Positions 1 through 12,429 of a stretch of 64,000 nt of DNA are shown in pieces. The position numbers and the translations under genes are program-made. Each line of letters starts with the position of its first letter. Position 1 is the first letter of the stretch. The notes under the pieces are model-generated. The model saw only the letters and a program-made list of their open reading frames with translations, was not told where the DNA came from and made no database searches. The DNA lies in the NCBI RefSeq assembly GCF_029873635.1, contig NC_080422.1, forward strand, positions 13,671,936-13,735,935, read 5' to 3'. The DNA comes from Malania oleifera. Taxonomy: Eukaryota > Streptophyta > Magnoliopsida > Santalales > Ximeniaceae.

Positions 1-890
1 GATTTCAAAAATAATTTTCTTTAATTAGAGTCCCCTAAGTTTCTCAAACTCATCGTGGTTTAGCCTTCAAAATTTTTGGATCTTCTGATTATTAAGATTG
101 GCAACGATAAAGCCCCAAGTCCCAGGTCTCCAAATTAAGAGGGGTCATTCTACTTTTCTTAGCAAGTTAGGGATTGCAAAGTTCAAAACTAAAGATTTTG
201 AGTTGAAGCCCTATTGCAAACTGAGTCATCTGTTAAAATTCCCAAATTCCAATATTGCCCTTTAAGGTCTGATTTTAGTTTTCCCAGCTAATTTAGTGGT
301 TCAAAGTCCTAATCAAGATGAGATGGAATTTGGAGTTGATTAACCATAGTCTCTAACCATTCACGGATCGGGTCTCGTTCTTAAAAGTCAACATCATTCA
401 AGGATTAAAGTCGTGTCCTGTTTGACTGAGGTTGGTCAATTACTCTGGTCAAAATTAGTCAAATAAATGGTCAAAATTGATACACATACATCATAAAAGA
501 ATAATCAAAAGGGTAACATGGGAGGAATACATCGGTACACATACATCAGGAAAGAAATACAAAATCAAAATAAAGATGTTGAGCCTATCCCTGCCAGCCA
601 TATGGGAGTACCTTCATATCCCCCGCCAATTCCCACTCTCCACCTGGAACTCCCAAAAGCCCTCCTCTCTTTGAGCGCCACCTGGACAAACTGAGAGCCA
701 CCTGCATGTAGAAGAAAGGAGCAGAGAGTTAGTTAGTAGAGAGAAATCATAGGGGAAGAATAAAAATAAAAAATAAAAAAAAAAAACAAAATGACAGATA
801 CCAGGTCGTCCATTCCCGAGACGCCACCTGGGGGCACTCAAAAAGCCCTCCATTCCTCATCTGCAGCGCCAAATGCACCCTCGGACTCCC

Positions 891-899
891 TATAAAAGG
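891..899 (+). promoter_or_regulatory. TATA box of the 5' LTR promoter (probable)
   Basis: TATAAAAGG is a canonical plant TATA box followed by a GC-richer stretch. It is the only such site in a sensible place in the LTR and would start transcription near 920-930. Function is inferred from motif and position only. Confidence 0.55.
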
Positions 900-3800
900 G
901 GAGCCCCCATCACCGTAGCATAAAAAAAGGCGGGGAAGGTAAGAGAATTCTGCGAAAATTAGAAAAGAGGGAGTGGAGAAACCCTGCTGAGATTGAGAAG
1001 GGGCCGGGGAGCATAGAAATGCTCTGCAGAAATTAGGAGAAAAAAAAAACCAAGAGGAAAGAAATGGGGCATAACCCTGCAAAAATTGAGAAGAGAAAAG
1101 AGAGTAATTAAGAGTAGAGAGGTCTTGCCTATTTAAAAAGGGAGAGCAAAGAAAGTTCAGAAAGCCAATGAGAGAGAGAGGGAGGGGACTCTGTGAAGAG
1201 GTCAGAGCACCAAGAGCTACATTCAACCTCAGGATTCTGAGCGATGGAGCAAATAACCTTCCACCTCAGAATGCAGGCACAGACAACCCAGACAGACTGG
1301 AGAAGAAGAAAGGTGGAGTGGAAAGAAAAGGTAAGAGTGTAACTCTCACTTCCATTTTGTTTAGTTCACATATGAATTGTGTGCGAGTGCAAGTGTAGGT
1401 GTCCCTGGGAGTCTTAGGTTCTCACTTCAATCCGGATTCAGGCTTCCGAACTTGGGTTCGGGTTCGAAACACTCCTGCATAACCCACCGACTCCCTTTTG
1501 TTTCAAAAGCAAGCCCATCTTCAAGCTTTGAAGCCTAACCGCGCCTATCCATTTCTAACTTCACTATGCTCCTCTGTTTTGGTCTGGCCCAGTGGTGAAC
1601 AAAGCCCATTCAAAAGTTTACCCCCGAGTCAAACCCAACCCTGTTTTAAAAAACTAAACCTCGGGCCAGTTTAGTTGTCAACTCAAGCTCATGTTAGAAT
1701 TCCACTGGGCCAAGCCCATTTCGAAAGGTTGAACCCCAGCCCGTTTTAGGAATTAACCGAGGCCTCGTTTCAAAAGAAGTCAACCTAGGCCCATCCATTT
1801 AAATCCCTCAAAGCCCATTTTGAAAATCAATCCAAGGCCCACCTTTCAATTCAATACCCCCAGCACCTGTTTTAAAACCCACTGAAGCCCATTTCCAGAT
1901 TTTAAAACCAAAGCCCATTTCCCAGATAATCCACGAGATCCACATAGAGCCCATTTTGAAAACCAAGCCCATTTCAAAAATTTCAACTCCCAAGCCTTCC
2001 TGCGTTTTAAATCAAACCCAAACCCAACTGAGACTGACCCAGCTCACCTCTGTTTTAAATAATACTAGAAGCCCATTCTTAACTCAAAACAACCCGGCCC
2101 ATCCAGTTTTGAATCAAACCCAATTTTAGCTCCACTTAGCCAAAATCCAACACACTCCCTCGAGTCTGACTCGAGGTTCACCGAGCCCATTCGACTCACC
2201 GGGTTGACTCACACGAGTCGACCCGAGTATTACTAACTGTGTTAGAAACGAGTCAACTCGTTTCTATCCTTAACCTCCGGCTTCTGTCCCTACCCTAACC
2301 AAACCTCAACAGTGTTCACACACTCCAGGATACATAATCCATCTCCAACCCTAAACCTGAGCTCCTAACCCTTGACTCGAAAATCGAGACCCCGATCAAA
2401 TAAGCCAGAGTCATCACTACCAGAACTTGTCGGCACTCAAATCATGACCTTCAAAACACATTAGACATCAAATAAAATAGTAAAATAAAAAGGGAAAAGA
2501 GAAGGAAAGTTATCTTTTCCGTTGGGTTTGTCCTTCGGAATTTGAGAGAGTTCTCCCTTGAGAGTCTGCCTCTATCACTCACATTACAACGCCTCCCGGG
2601 GGGCTCACAATTTGCCGTTGGCATCTCCAAAGGACTCCGTTGCCATTCTCACGTGATCGCGAAGGTTTGGAGAGGATTTTGTTGAAAGCTAGGGCTTAGG
2701 GAGGTGCTTTTTCAACTAACAGAAAGCATGTGAGAGCACAGAGGAGGGATGTAAAATTTTGATCGTGGTAAGTTGAGTTGGAGAAGCTGCAGAGCGATGG
2801 AGACTTCAGGGCATTAGGGGGAATAAGCCGGAGGATAGAAGAATGAAATTTGTGAAGGAAGAAGAAAGAGAGAACGGGGAGCATGTGAAAGAAAGATGAA
2901 TAAATGAGAAAACACAAAAATGAGAGTTTAAATATCCACGGCCTCCTAGCCATAGGATCTCACCGCGTGGCGTGCACATACCCATCGGATCACATAGTCA
3001 TGTGTCACTCTCAGGGCTACCCGATCCACATTTTTCATGAACGACTCAGATTGAGCCACGTCCTCAATCTGTGCACGCATAGCCTGTCACCCTCCAATCC
3101 AAATCCATCGAAAGGCCATGGTTCACTCGTCAGTAGCTTTGACACAACTCGACCACCACCGTTCGATCTTCGTAGCATCAACGACCCGGATTTTGCCCAT
3201 GTCAGAAAGCACTACTGCCAACCCCGCTCATCCACCCGCGCCATACCACGTGTCCCCTGCTCTCCCTCAAAATCAATGCAAAGGCGTCTCCTGTTCTCAA
3301 AAGTCATGGCCGTCAGATCTTCACGCCATGCACGGTGAAGATGCGGCCACTTATGTGATCCTGACGCGCTTCACCCATACCATTATATCTCCGACTTCCA
3401 TCTACGGCTAGGACCGTCTCGCGCCAAGGGATCTTCTTGATCCCCGACACGTGGATCCCATTTCTTCCACGTACGATCAGGAACGCGTGCGATGCCATTA
3501 TCTCCTGACCATTTGATCTGCGTTAAAAGGCCAGGATATCGCCATGTCGCAGATCCCATCTACTTGTTCCCAGCCTCCCGGTAAGCATTCGGGATCATGC
3601 CATGTGGACGAATCATACCACACACTTCCCAGTCTCTCAGGCATTGGCACGTGGCACATGGTTCGGACCTGTACCTCTAAAACAGTTTTCCTTTTGGACC
3701 GGACAGAGCCCGACCGGTCCACCCCTCCTTAAATCGGGTTACTCCAGTTCTTCTTTATTATATATTTCCAAATAATTCCCTTTTAAAATCCATAAAAATC

Positions 3801-4610
3801 ATAAACAATTAAAAAAAGGAAACCTAAAAATTCAGAAAAATTCTCAGAAAAATTCAAAATTTTCTAAAAGCTTTAAAATTTGTTTACACTTGAAAATTTT
3901 TTAAGAAAATCCAAGAAAAGTTTCCAAAACATTTTTTGAAGTTAGGATTGTTTCCTTACATTCAAAATTTCAAAAATATGTTTTAAATTCCCAATTATAT
4001 TTTCAAACTCTAACTTTCATGGCTTTCGCCTCAAATTTTATTTGGAAGAATGTTGAAAAATCCTAAAAGCATGATCTCGACCAAGACCTTAAACTAGTTT
4101 TCCCCACATTGGTCAACGTTTGACCGGTTCACCACTCTCGAGACCGATTCACCCCGATTCTCTCCATTTCGCTTATATGCTATTATTATATCCAAAAAAT
4201 TCAAAAAAATCACAAAAATTCTCAAAAATCCCAAAAAATATTTTCACACTCTAATTTCCGTTGATATTATTTGTGTAATTTTGAAATTCGGAAAAATCAC
4301 AAAAATATTTTTTAGGCAAAGAAAATCATTTTTATCCCAAACAAACTTCGAAAACCTCCTGGAATAGTATTTTCCTACTTAGAAAAATCTACAGATTTCA
4401 AAACCTCCGGGAGTATATTTTGTATCCAATTTTCGATTTTCCTTTTCGATAATTGCAACCAAGGGCATAAACTCTTCGGAGTATCAGATTGCCCTGGTTC
4501 TGAGGGAATATCTATATAGTATTTTCACTTTTTTGATTTTTGAAAGGGAGTAATTTTGAAAGGCTTATCAGATTTGTTTTTGGGATAGTTTTTTATTATT
4601 TTGGTACCGT

Positions 4611-4770
4611 TCGTAAGAACGAGCTCGTAGGGGGTGCTAATACCTTCACCTCACTTAACCGTACTCCCAAGCCCGACTCTAGTTACGTAGACCAATTCTA
4701 CCCCTAACGGGGTAGCAATCAAGTATTCTAACCACAGTTCAAAAGGTTAGTGGCGACTCCATCACACATT
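4611..4770 (+). repeat. Strongly conserved U5 block shared by all Tat/Ogre-like LTRs here
   Basis: This block runs from GGTACCGTTCGTAAGAACG to TTAGTGGCGACTCC. It recurs at about 11131-11290, 21900-22060 and 31802-31965 on the + strand, and at 32690-32855 and 49912-50075 on the minus strand. It is conserved between LTR families that otherwise differ greatly in length and sequence, so it probably carries a cis function such as 3'-end formation, packaging or reverse-transcription start. It holds the internal copy of the primer-site start described separately. Confidence 0.75.
4751..4760 (+). other. Primer-binding-site-like decamer inside U5
   Basis: TGGCGACTCC here equals the first ten bases of the tRNA-Arg primer site expected for Ogre-type elements. 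It lies about 140 bp upstream of the real site. It is kept at 31949-31958, 22047-22057 (11 bases, with the next G), 32693-32703 (minus, 11 bases) and 49915-49925 (minus, 11 bases). It is degraded in the 5' LTR of the nested element near 11276. Confidence 0.6.
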
Positions 4771-4892
4771 ATTTTTCCACGAAAATTGCATTTTCAAAAT
4801 CACACATCCATTTTCCTAATTTGCAGCCGCACCCATATTTTGCACCGAGAGAGCGGTTCTCTCCAAGGCTAGGTCCGAGGCATCGCGATAGC

Positions 4893-4911
4893 TTGGTGAC
4901 TCCGCTGGGAA
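4893..4911 (+). other. Primer-binding site, tRNA-Arg type
   Basis: TTGGTGACTCCGCTGGGAA follows two bases after the LTR end. It matches the known Ogre-type site TGGCGACTCCGCTGGGGA with two differences. In these elements it pairs with the 3' end of tRNA-Arg to prime minus-strand DNA synthesis. Confidence 0.8.
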
Positions 4912-5632
4912 GCTTGAGAGTTAAGCCAGTGATTAATTGAGAATTATCCTAGTATCAAATCTAAATAAGCCTTCTTGATTACTCCCTTTCATTTTCGTAC
5001 AAATTTTGTTGCATATACATGAATAATTGTGAATACCCTGTTTGCTCTGGTACGTGAATGAGGATGTGTTTAGTTCTGCTTGTTAAGCATGTGATTAGTG
5101 ATACTTTGAATAAGTATGATGTTTTGCTTCCCTTGCTATTTTTTTGGGCATGTGTTTAAATTATGAATAATGGATGGATGTGGGGTAGAAGTTGTAGGTT
5201 GAAATGATTAAACTCACACACTCTCACAGTTCTATACCCAGACTTTCCCTTGCTAGGATTAGAAAGGAGTGTAATAGTGTCAGTTCCCGTGTGGCATGGC
5301 CTATGGGGACCCACAAACCACTTCGCTCAGTGCGGGCTTTGTCCGGACCTCTGTGAGGGAGGATGAAGTTTCAATTTGGGGACCTTTTCCAAATAGGGGT
5401 TAGAGCTTAACCACACATGATTGACCATAATTCCTTGCCTAGGATGAAGCCTCAAGAAACCTTGTGTATATACTTACCCGGGGTTGGGACAGAGGCTCCA
5501 GCCTTCTCCTTGTGATTTTATATGTCTATAACTTGAGCTTTAAGATGTGTTGCATGCTTAATAACATCCTGCATTTCATACTAGGTATTCCCATATACTT
5601 GGCCAAAGTTCTGTTTAAAATTCGACTCATTC
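4912..5632 (+). other. Untranslated leader of the Tat/Ogre-type element
   Basis: No coding frame is convincing here. Bases 5215-5500 align with 12430-12735 of the non-coding nested element, including shared stretches such as GGAGTGTAATAG and CTCAGTGC. Conservation of an untranslated block between a coding and a non-coding relative points to a packaging or dimerisation signal, which is inference. Confidence 0.55.
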
Positions 5633-7358
5633 ATGGAGAGCACAGTAGTCCATTATGAAACCGAACCAATAGTGCAACTGTACTCCGAAAGTCAATAAGA
5701 GAAGAGGGGTGACAGCGCGAGTAAGGGATCTGTGCTTGAGATACCGGGCAGGGTTGACATCAATACTCGATCCAATTCCCCGAAGGAACTTAGAGATATT
5801 TGAAAGGGGTGGACACCTCAGGGACGTTAGACATTTTCTCAGATATACGGACACATCAACTTTCTCTTACATGTTTCTGTAGACTCTCACATGATTAAAG
5901 CATTGGTGGAATTATGGAATCCGACGTATTGCTGCTTTACTCTAAATGGGGTAGACTTGGCTCCCACCATAGAGGAATACATTTCACTGTTGCATCTAGC
6001 TAAATTACCGATGCCCTACAAAATGTATGCGCCCGCTCGAACGTCTGTCATCAAGGATTTGTTCAGAGCCACCGGGGTTAAGGTCCAAAATCTAGGAGAC
6101 TCAAAGATCACTTGGGAACACCTGAAAGATTTGATTAAGAAGGAGGAAAAGTAAGAAGCCCAACTGCACCTATTAGCATTAGCCATCTATGGCCTACTTA
6201 TCTTTTCGAAGGAACTAGGAATCATCGATCATGCAACCATTGCCTTCATCGCCCAGGTGAGGGAAGGGTTAACCCAGTCTACGGTATTCTGGCAGAAACA
6301 TTTCGATCTCTTAACAAATGCCGGACCAGAAGGCTCGCTAGGTTGACTTGCTGCGTGCCATTGCTTTATGTTTGGATGATAAGTCATTTGTCGTGCATCC
6401 AGGGATACTTTCACGCTTCTTTCTCAACGATTAGAATACCTTTGGCATAGTTTGAGGCAGCTCGTTGGGAAGAACACGCCAGCAGAACTGAATGGAAAGA
6501 TAGACTGCAGAATCTAGTCAACAAAGGGATCGTATGGCAGGCACCATGGATTGACCAGTCCAAAGTAATATACAGATGCTGAGACCTTCCTTAGGTCCCA
6601 CTGCTAGGCCCCTAGGGTGGGATATCCTACGCACCACTTATGTTCCGAAGGCAAGTAAGTGCATTACAGTTTGTACCCATGATCCATGGACTGGCAGTGC
6701 TCAGTTCGCTTATGAGGCTGATGATAGCCAAAGGAAGATCCGGGAATTTGTTGTATCATGGAAGCATGTGCACATAGTCGAAGCCAGCAGTCAAAACTCG
6801 GGAGCCCAGGAGACTTATGAACTATGGAGGCGTAATAGGGTGAACCCGCAGGTTCTGTGTGAGACAAAAGCTCCAACTCTCAGGAAATGGCCAAAAGAAA
6901 CCATGCATTTGTCTGGAAGAAAGACCTCTGGAGAATAGTTGACAGAACAAGGAAAGAAAGATTCAGCAGATCCTCAACACGAGCTAGGCAAAAAGCCGAA
7001 GATTCAGAGCTCACAGTCAAAGAAAGCATTGGCAGTCCTGAGAAGGGAGACGCAAAGACTTCAAAAGGCACTTGGTCAAAAGGTCCGACAGCTGAAAGAG
7101 TCAAAAGCAAAAGTTGAAGAAAAATTTCGGTACATACAGGACCTGGAAGAGCAGTTTGACAAGCAAAGATACCACTTTAACAAAGTGCTAGAAAAGATAG
7201 AGCCTTGTGTGACAAAGGCTAACTACTGGGAAGCCCAATACAAAGCACTGAAACAGAAGGTGGATAGTGCTGCACTCACAAAGTTAGAGCCAGCCCTCGA
7301 AGATTCAAGCTGCCTTGTCGGGAGCAGACTAGGGAATCAGAATCTGACATCTGTGTAG
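5633..7358 (+). pseudogene. Extra ORF1 upstream of gag (Ogre/Tat ORF1), broken
   Basis: The likely start is ATG at 5633 (MESTVVHYETEP). In-frame stops follow at about 5696, 5789 and 5819. The same frame resumes as MIKALVELWNPTYCCFTLNG at 5891 and runs past a TAA near 6152 to about 6345. A frameshift moves the rest into another frame (6576-7358), which has one more stop at 6936. The C-terminal third (6940-7250) is rich in K, E and Q with heptad spacing and probably forms a coiled coil. Ogre/Tat elements carry such an ORF1, related to plant mobile-domain proteins and of unknown function. The intact length would be about 575 residues. The copy cannot make a full protein. Confidence 0.7.
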
Positions 7359-7641
7359 ACTAGATGGGAATTTTTTGTATTTCTTGCTGAAAATTGTATG
7401 AAAAGTTGAAATGAAATGACGAGGATTTTTTCCAGAACCTTGGCTAAAGCGCATAGGACTGCATTATTGTACTTTTTCACCCATAATTTTATGCATACTC
7501 ATAAACATTCATTACATGCATTTATCCAAAAAAATACAAGTTTTTCATGAACAGGGGATCGAAACAGGCCAAACGTGACTAAGTTCCAGCAAAATTGAGG
7601 CAAATACGCACCCTTACAACACTCGTAGAAAAGCCAAGGCC

Positions 7642-9340
7642 ATGGCAGAACAATTGGAGAGTCGTGTTCTGGGAATCGAGCAGGGGCAAGAAGAGTTGAG
7701 CAATCAGATTAAGAAGATATTGGACCTACTGCTAAAGAAAGGGAAGACAATCCAAGATCAGGATCATGAAGAAGAAACTGATCCTATCCAAATGCCATGT
7801 TTTACGCCGATTCATGAGCAATCTTCTGGACCGCCGCCATTCACCTCTGAGAAACCACCACATGGCGTGCCGCCTTTTATCCCGGCAGCAACAAGAATGG
7901 GGATGCCCTCATCGACAATGGCGGGCATAGGGACAAGCAAAATTGTGATGAAATACCGATGTGATAATCTGGAAGAACAGCTAAGCGCCATAGAAGGGAC
8001 TCGGGCCTCCAATACCACCAAACCTTTAGATTACTGCCTGGTGCCTAATATAGTCCTTCCCCTAAAATTTAAAATGCCAGACTTCGAGAAGTTTGATGGG
8101 ACCACATGCCCTCGGACCCACCTCCGCATATATTTCCAGTTAATGGCCACCTATGCTAATAATGAGAAGTTGATGATGCACTACTTCCGAAGCAGTCTTA
8201 CCGGAACAGCGACTAGATGGTATGTCCAGTAGAATAGAGCCTAGATCCACACGTGGGGTGACTTGGCAGATGCCTTCAAAGCGCAATATTGTCATATCCT
8301 GGAAATGGCTCCATACAGGATGTCCCTTTTTGAAATGGAGAAAAAGCTAACAGAAACTTTCAGGGAGTACGCGCACCGTTGGAAGGACGCGGCCATTCAA
8401 GTGGATCCTCCGGTTGGTGACCATGAAGCAATATCGATGTTCGTAGGGACCTTAAAAGATCCCTACCGTTCACACCTGGTAGGATCCACCCCCCATAACT
8501 TCATGGACATTGTGGTGGCAGGGGCCAAAGTGGAAGCCGACGTCAAAGCTAGATGGATAAAGGTTAGGAGTGCCGATAGTGGCCCAAGCAAGAAGTGGGT
8601 CAAAGGTAGGAAGGAAGAAAAGACCCAAATGATACAGGAGTCTACCAAGAGCCGAAGGCAGAGAGGCCGACACCAAAGACCTGGAGAAATTTTCTACATG
8701 GAACCAACAGTGAATCAAAAACTGCATGTGGGCCTGAGGCCCCAGTTCGCAACCCCCCGACCAAGATCGGCACCGATAAATAATCAAGTCCGAGAAAGGG
8801 ATATGCCAAGGAATGCTAGAAGGATTGACCCAATCCCAATGCCCTACACTGATTTGTTTCCTTAACTGTGTGAGAAAGGAATGGCGAAGACCATACCAGT
8901 CATTCCAGTCACTAATCCACCACCTTGATGGTTCGATCCCAACACCCACTGTGCATGCCACGCAAACTCTCCAGGTCACTCCATCGACCAGTGTTGAGCT
9001 TTCAAATATAAAGTTCAGTCATTGAAAAATGCAGGGTGGCTGGCCTTTGATGATAAACCGGTAGGTATTCAAAGCAACCCTTTACCAAATCACGAGGGAG
9101 ACCAGGTCAGTATGGTCGAGGTAGGACTCGAAGAGACACGAGAAGCCAACCTGGATCGTGTTGCTTTGGATTAGATACATCAAGAGCTCAGGAAGGCAGG
9201 CCTAGTAGAATCAAAGGCTACCTGTGCCAAAGACGCACATTGTGAATGCCAGAGTTCGTTGAAAAGGACTGTTCAGGGTTGCAAAACCATTAGGTGGGCC
9301 CTGTGCAAAATTTTGGATGACAAGGCTATAGAAGTCGGCT
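7642..9340 (+). pseudogene. gag: gag of the Tat/Ogre-type element, broken
   Basis: Gag is the capsid/nucleocapsid polyprotein that packages the element RNA in cytoplasmic particles. The frame starts MAEQLESRVLGIEQGQEEL, a coiled-coil-like N terminus. The capsid core begins near 8077 (KMPDFEKFDG) and continues through TATRWYVQ to about 8550. In-frame TAG codons lie at 8230 and 8242, and further stops at 8863, about 8926 and about 8989. A zinc-knuckle-like segment, HCACHANSPGHSIDQC, lies at about 8950-8997 in the same frame. Family membership is clear from the capsid motif order. Start and capsid are secure; the C-terminal limit and the gag/protease boundary are approximate. Confidence 0.85.
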
Positions 9341-9352
9341 CCATTCAAAAAG

Positions 9353-10418
9353 ATGGGGAAATTTCAACTATGGGGGATGAGGGACAAGAGCATTCCCCGT
9401 ACCCGCACCAAACCCTTCATACCATTAGCAAAGAAATCCAGTTATGTCCCCAAGGCCCCAACCCGTCTAGTTATCTCGGTACCTTGGCCGTTCCCATATC
9501 AGAATGACAAGGGGGTACCCTGGAAGTACGATTGCCAAGCCCGGGGCATGGAAGATATAGGAAATATTGCGGGTATAACCCGTAGTGGTAGAGTATATGC
9601 ACTAGCACACTCTATGAAGCCGGATACAAAACAAATCGGGGAATCAAGCAAGAACATTAAAAAGCCAGTTCAACCTCAGGAGGCTGAAGACTTTTTTAGG
9701 CTTATCAAACACAGCGAGTACAACGTGGTTAATCAATTGAAAAAATGTTAGCGCATATATCTGTTCTATCTCTAGTTTTAAATTCGGAGGTTCAAAGAGA
9801 AGCACTGCTGAAACTACTTAATCAGGCATATATACCACAAAACATCAGTGTAGAAAAGCTCAGCCATGTGATTGGAGGTTTTTCCGCAACCAATTATATT
9901 ACCTTCAGTGATGAAGAAATCCTGTCAGAAGGAAAAGGGCATAACCAGACACTGCACATATCGGTCAAATGTAAGGACCATATGATAGCTCGGGTGTTAG
10001 TCGATAACGGGTTGTCCCTCAACGTCTTGCCAATGACCACTCTTCAGAAATTTCCGGTAGACCCTTCGTATGTCAAGTAGAATAATCTAGTAGTAAAGGC
10101 TTTCGACGGAACCCGTAGGGAATCCGTACGGGCAACTGAGATTCCCATTTTGATTGGGCCAATCATCTTCGACGTCACATTCCAGGTAATGGACATCACA
10201 CCTTCCTACAGCTGCTTATTGGGAAGGCCATGGATCCATAACACTGGGGTGGTCGCATCTTCCCTACACCAGAGGCTGAAATTTGTAGTAGGGAACCAAT
10301 TGGTCTATGTACATGGTGAAACCGATGTTATGATAACAAAGCCCACTTCCACTCCTTATGTAGAAGCTGTGGAAGATGTATTGGAGGACTCATCCAAGCC
10401 TTCGAGATCGTAAACGTC
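9353..10418 (+). pseudogene. Aspartic protease region of pol, interrupted
   Basis: The retroviral-type protease that matures Gag-Pol is recognised from VDNGLSLNVLP, with the active-site triplet DNG at 10003-10011 (usual in Tat/Ogre in place of DTG/DSG), and from SCLLGRPWIH downstream at about 10216. An upstream linker (9353-9751) has PWPFPYQNDKGVPWKYD and GITRSGRVY, typical of the region before the protease in this lineage. Frames change near 9750. A TAG lies at 10078 and a single-base loss near 10393 shifts the frame before the insertion point. A 5-bp duplication (GCAAC, 10419-10423 and 22141-22145) shows that the nested element split this gene; it continues at 22146. Confidence 0.82.
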
Positions 10419-10423
10419 GCAAC

Positions 10424-10456
10424 TGTAGACACCCTATTTTTGCCTAGGGCCCAATA

Positions 10457-10504
<48 letters not shown>

Positions 10505-11370
10505 TTGTCTATAATTATTGTTATTATTATTATTATTATTATCATAGTATTTTATTATTATTACCATTACCATTCTCATTACTATTATTAAGTATTAGTA
10601 GTATATTTTTCTTCTTTTTATTTAGCTATTTGAAATTTCAGTAAAATACGAAAAATTATAAAAAGTAGAAAATTAAGAGAAATATCTAAAAATATTTTTG
10701 ATTTGTTGTTATTTCAAAATTCAGCAAAATGTGAAAAGAATATAAAAATCAGAAAAGTAGAAAAAGCCAAGAAAAATATTTTGAAACTTGAAAATCACTT
10801 TTTTATTTTTATTTCTTTGAGTTCCAAAAACCTCTCAACTAGTATTTTAATACTTAGAAAAACCCTAAAAGATTTCCAAAATTTTGGAGTGTATTTTGTA
10901 AATTATTTTTGATTTTATCCCTATGATTTTAATGTGAGGGTGTCAACTTTCAAGCTTCATGTACCCTTAGTTCTGAGGGAATATGTATATATTTATATAT
11001 TACATATATTCTTGTATTACTTATTTATTTATTTATTTATTTATATTGCAAGTATATTTGTAAATCCACTAATAGATGAATAATTTGAAAGACTTATTAG
11101 ATTAACTTAGGGATAATTCCAAATTAATTAGGTACCGTTCGTAAGAACGTGCGCGTTGGGGGTGCTCATACCTTCCCCTCGTGTAACCGAACTCCCGACC
11201 CAAACTCTGGTAACATAGACCCATTATACCCTTAACGAGGTAGTAATCATGTGTTCTAATCACACTAAAGGGTTAGTGGAGACTTTGATACTCATTGTTT
11301 TCCCCGAAAATATTAAACCACATTTTTTATTTCTCTGCCCGGGGCACTTGTGTGCCAGGACGTCGCAACA
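10424..11370 (+). mobile_element. 5' LTR of the nested element, internally deleted
   Basis: It begins TGTAGACACCCTATTTTTGC and ends CGTCGCAACA. An ATT microsatellite lies at 10458-10502. After 10590 it jumps to sequence that in the 3' LTR starts near 21377, so about 1.8 kb found in the 3' LTR (about 19552-21376) is missing here, including the TATA box near 19902. This LTR therefore lacks its promoter core. Confidence 0.88.
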
Positions 11371-11373
11371 GCC

Positions 11374-11391
11374 TACCGACTCTGCTGAGGA
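11374..11391 (+). other. Primer-binding site of the nested element, degraded
   Basis: TACCGACTCTGCTGAGGA follows the LTR end and matches the tRNA-Arg-type site in most positions; differences are mainly transitions. Confidence 0.6.
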
Positions 11392-11519
11392 CATTTGAGA
11401 GTCGAGCCAATAATTAATTAGGAATTATCTCAATTTAAATCTATTAAGTCTTTTAATTACTCAACTTTTGTTAATAAAATACCCCTATATTTGAATAAAG
11501 TAATTTGTTAAAATTATAA

Positions 11520-12400
11520 TACGTTTGACTTAGTAAATATATATATGTTACCATAGTTGTAGATAGCTTGGAGTTAATAATCATAGATATCTTAATTAAT
11601 GTTCCCATATATAGAGATACCCTCATTAATGTGAATATTACTTCCTATATAGGTAAATAACCTTTATTAATGTGAATATTACTTTCCATATAGGTTGCCA
11701 CCCTCATTAATGCGAATATTACTTTCCATATAGGTAGATACCCTCATTAATGTGAATATTACTTCTCATATAGATAGCTAACCCTTTATTAATGTAAATA
11801 TTACTTTCCATATAGATAGATATCCCTCATTAATGTGAATATTACTTCTCAAATAGGTAAATACCCTTGATTAATGTGAATATTATTTCTCATATAGGTA
11901 GATACCCTTAATTAATGTAAATATATGGTTTCCAAATAGGTAAATACCCTTAATTAATGTGAATACTTGGTTTCCATACAGATATTAATGTGAATATTTA
12001 GTTCCCATACAAGTAGATATCCGTAATTATGTGAATATTTAGCTTCCATATAGATATATATCCTTAATTATGTGAATATTCAGTTTCCATATAGGTATGT
12101 ATCCTTAATTAAGGTGAATACTTAGTTTCCATATAGGTAGGTACCTTTAATTAATGTGAATATTCAGTTTCTATATAGGTAGATGTCATTGGTTATTGTG
12201 AATATTTAGTTAACATGTATGTAGATATCTTTAATTAATGTATTTAGTCCCCAAACATCTGAATATACTTGACTTAATGTGAGAGTTTGTTACTATATTT
12301 GTAAATAGTATAGATTTAATGTAAACATTTAGTTTCCATGTTTGAAAATATCCTTACTTTTATGAAAATATTTGTTTCCATGGGTGCTTGAATAAGCATG
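11520..12400 (+). repeat. Tandem array, unit about 42 bp
   Basis: Units read roughly TTAATGTGAATATTAC plus TTTCCATATAGGTAGATA, repeated about 17 times with drift. The array is AT-rich and has no coding frame. It lies just downstream of the primer site in the nested element. Confidence 0.8.
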
Positions 12401-12429
12401 TGACATGCATGTGGGGTAGTGGGATTAGG

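Larger units (their letters stand above)
1..4890 (+). mobile_element. 5' LTR of the Tat/Ogre-type element (left end outside window)
   Basis: The right edge is set by the primer site that follows and by alignment of 4107-4890 with the 3' LTR remnant at 31308-32088. The terminal bases are CGATA where other copies have CGACA, so the final CA has mutated. A TATA box lies at 891-899, which puts roughly 4 kb of R/U5 downstream of the likely transcription start. LTRs of several kilobases are usual for Ogre elements. Bases 1500-2170 are an irregular array of short units built around GCCCATTT. Bases 2200-3730 are GC-richer with no convincing gene; 3740-4600 are AT-rich. That bases 1-3700 belong to the LTR is inferred from continuity and from the TATA position, because the 3' copy of that part is lost. 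Confidence 0.7.

Noticed and set aside
747-1226. 159-codon minus-strand frame rich in Phe/Ser/Leu
   Set aside because: Antisense to an A/G-rich untranslated leader downstream of the TATA box; composition explains the openness.
2904-3732. Several overlapping frames of 60-144 codons
   Set aside because: GC-richer LTR sequence with frames on both strands, no motif and no start context.
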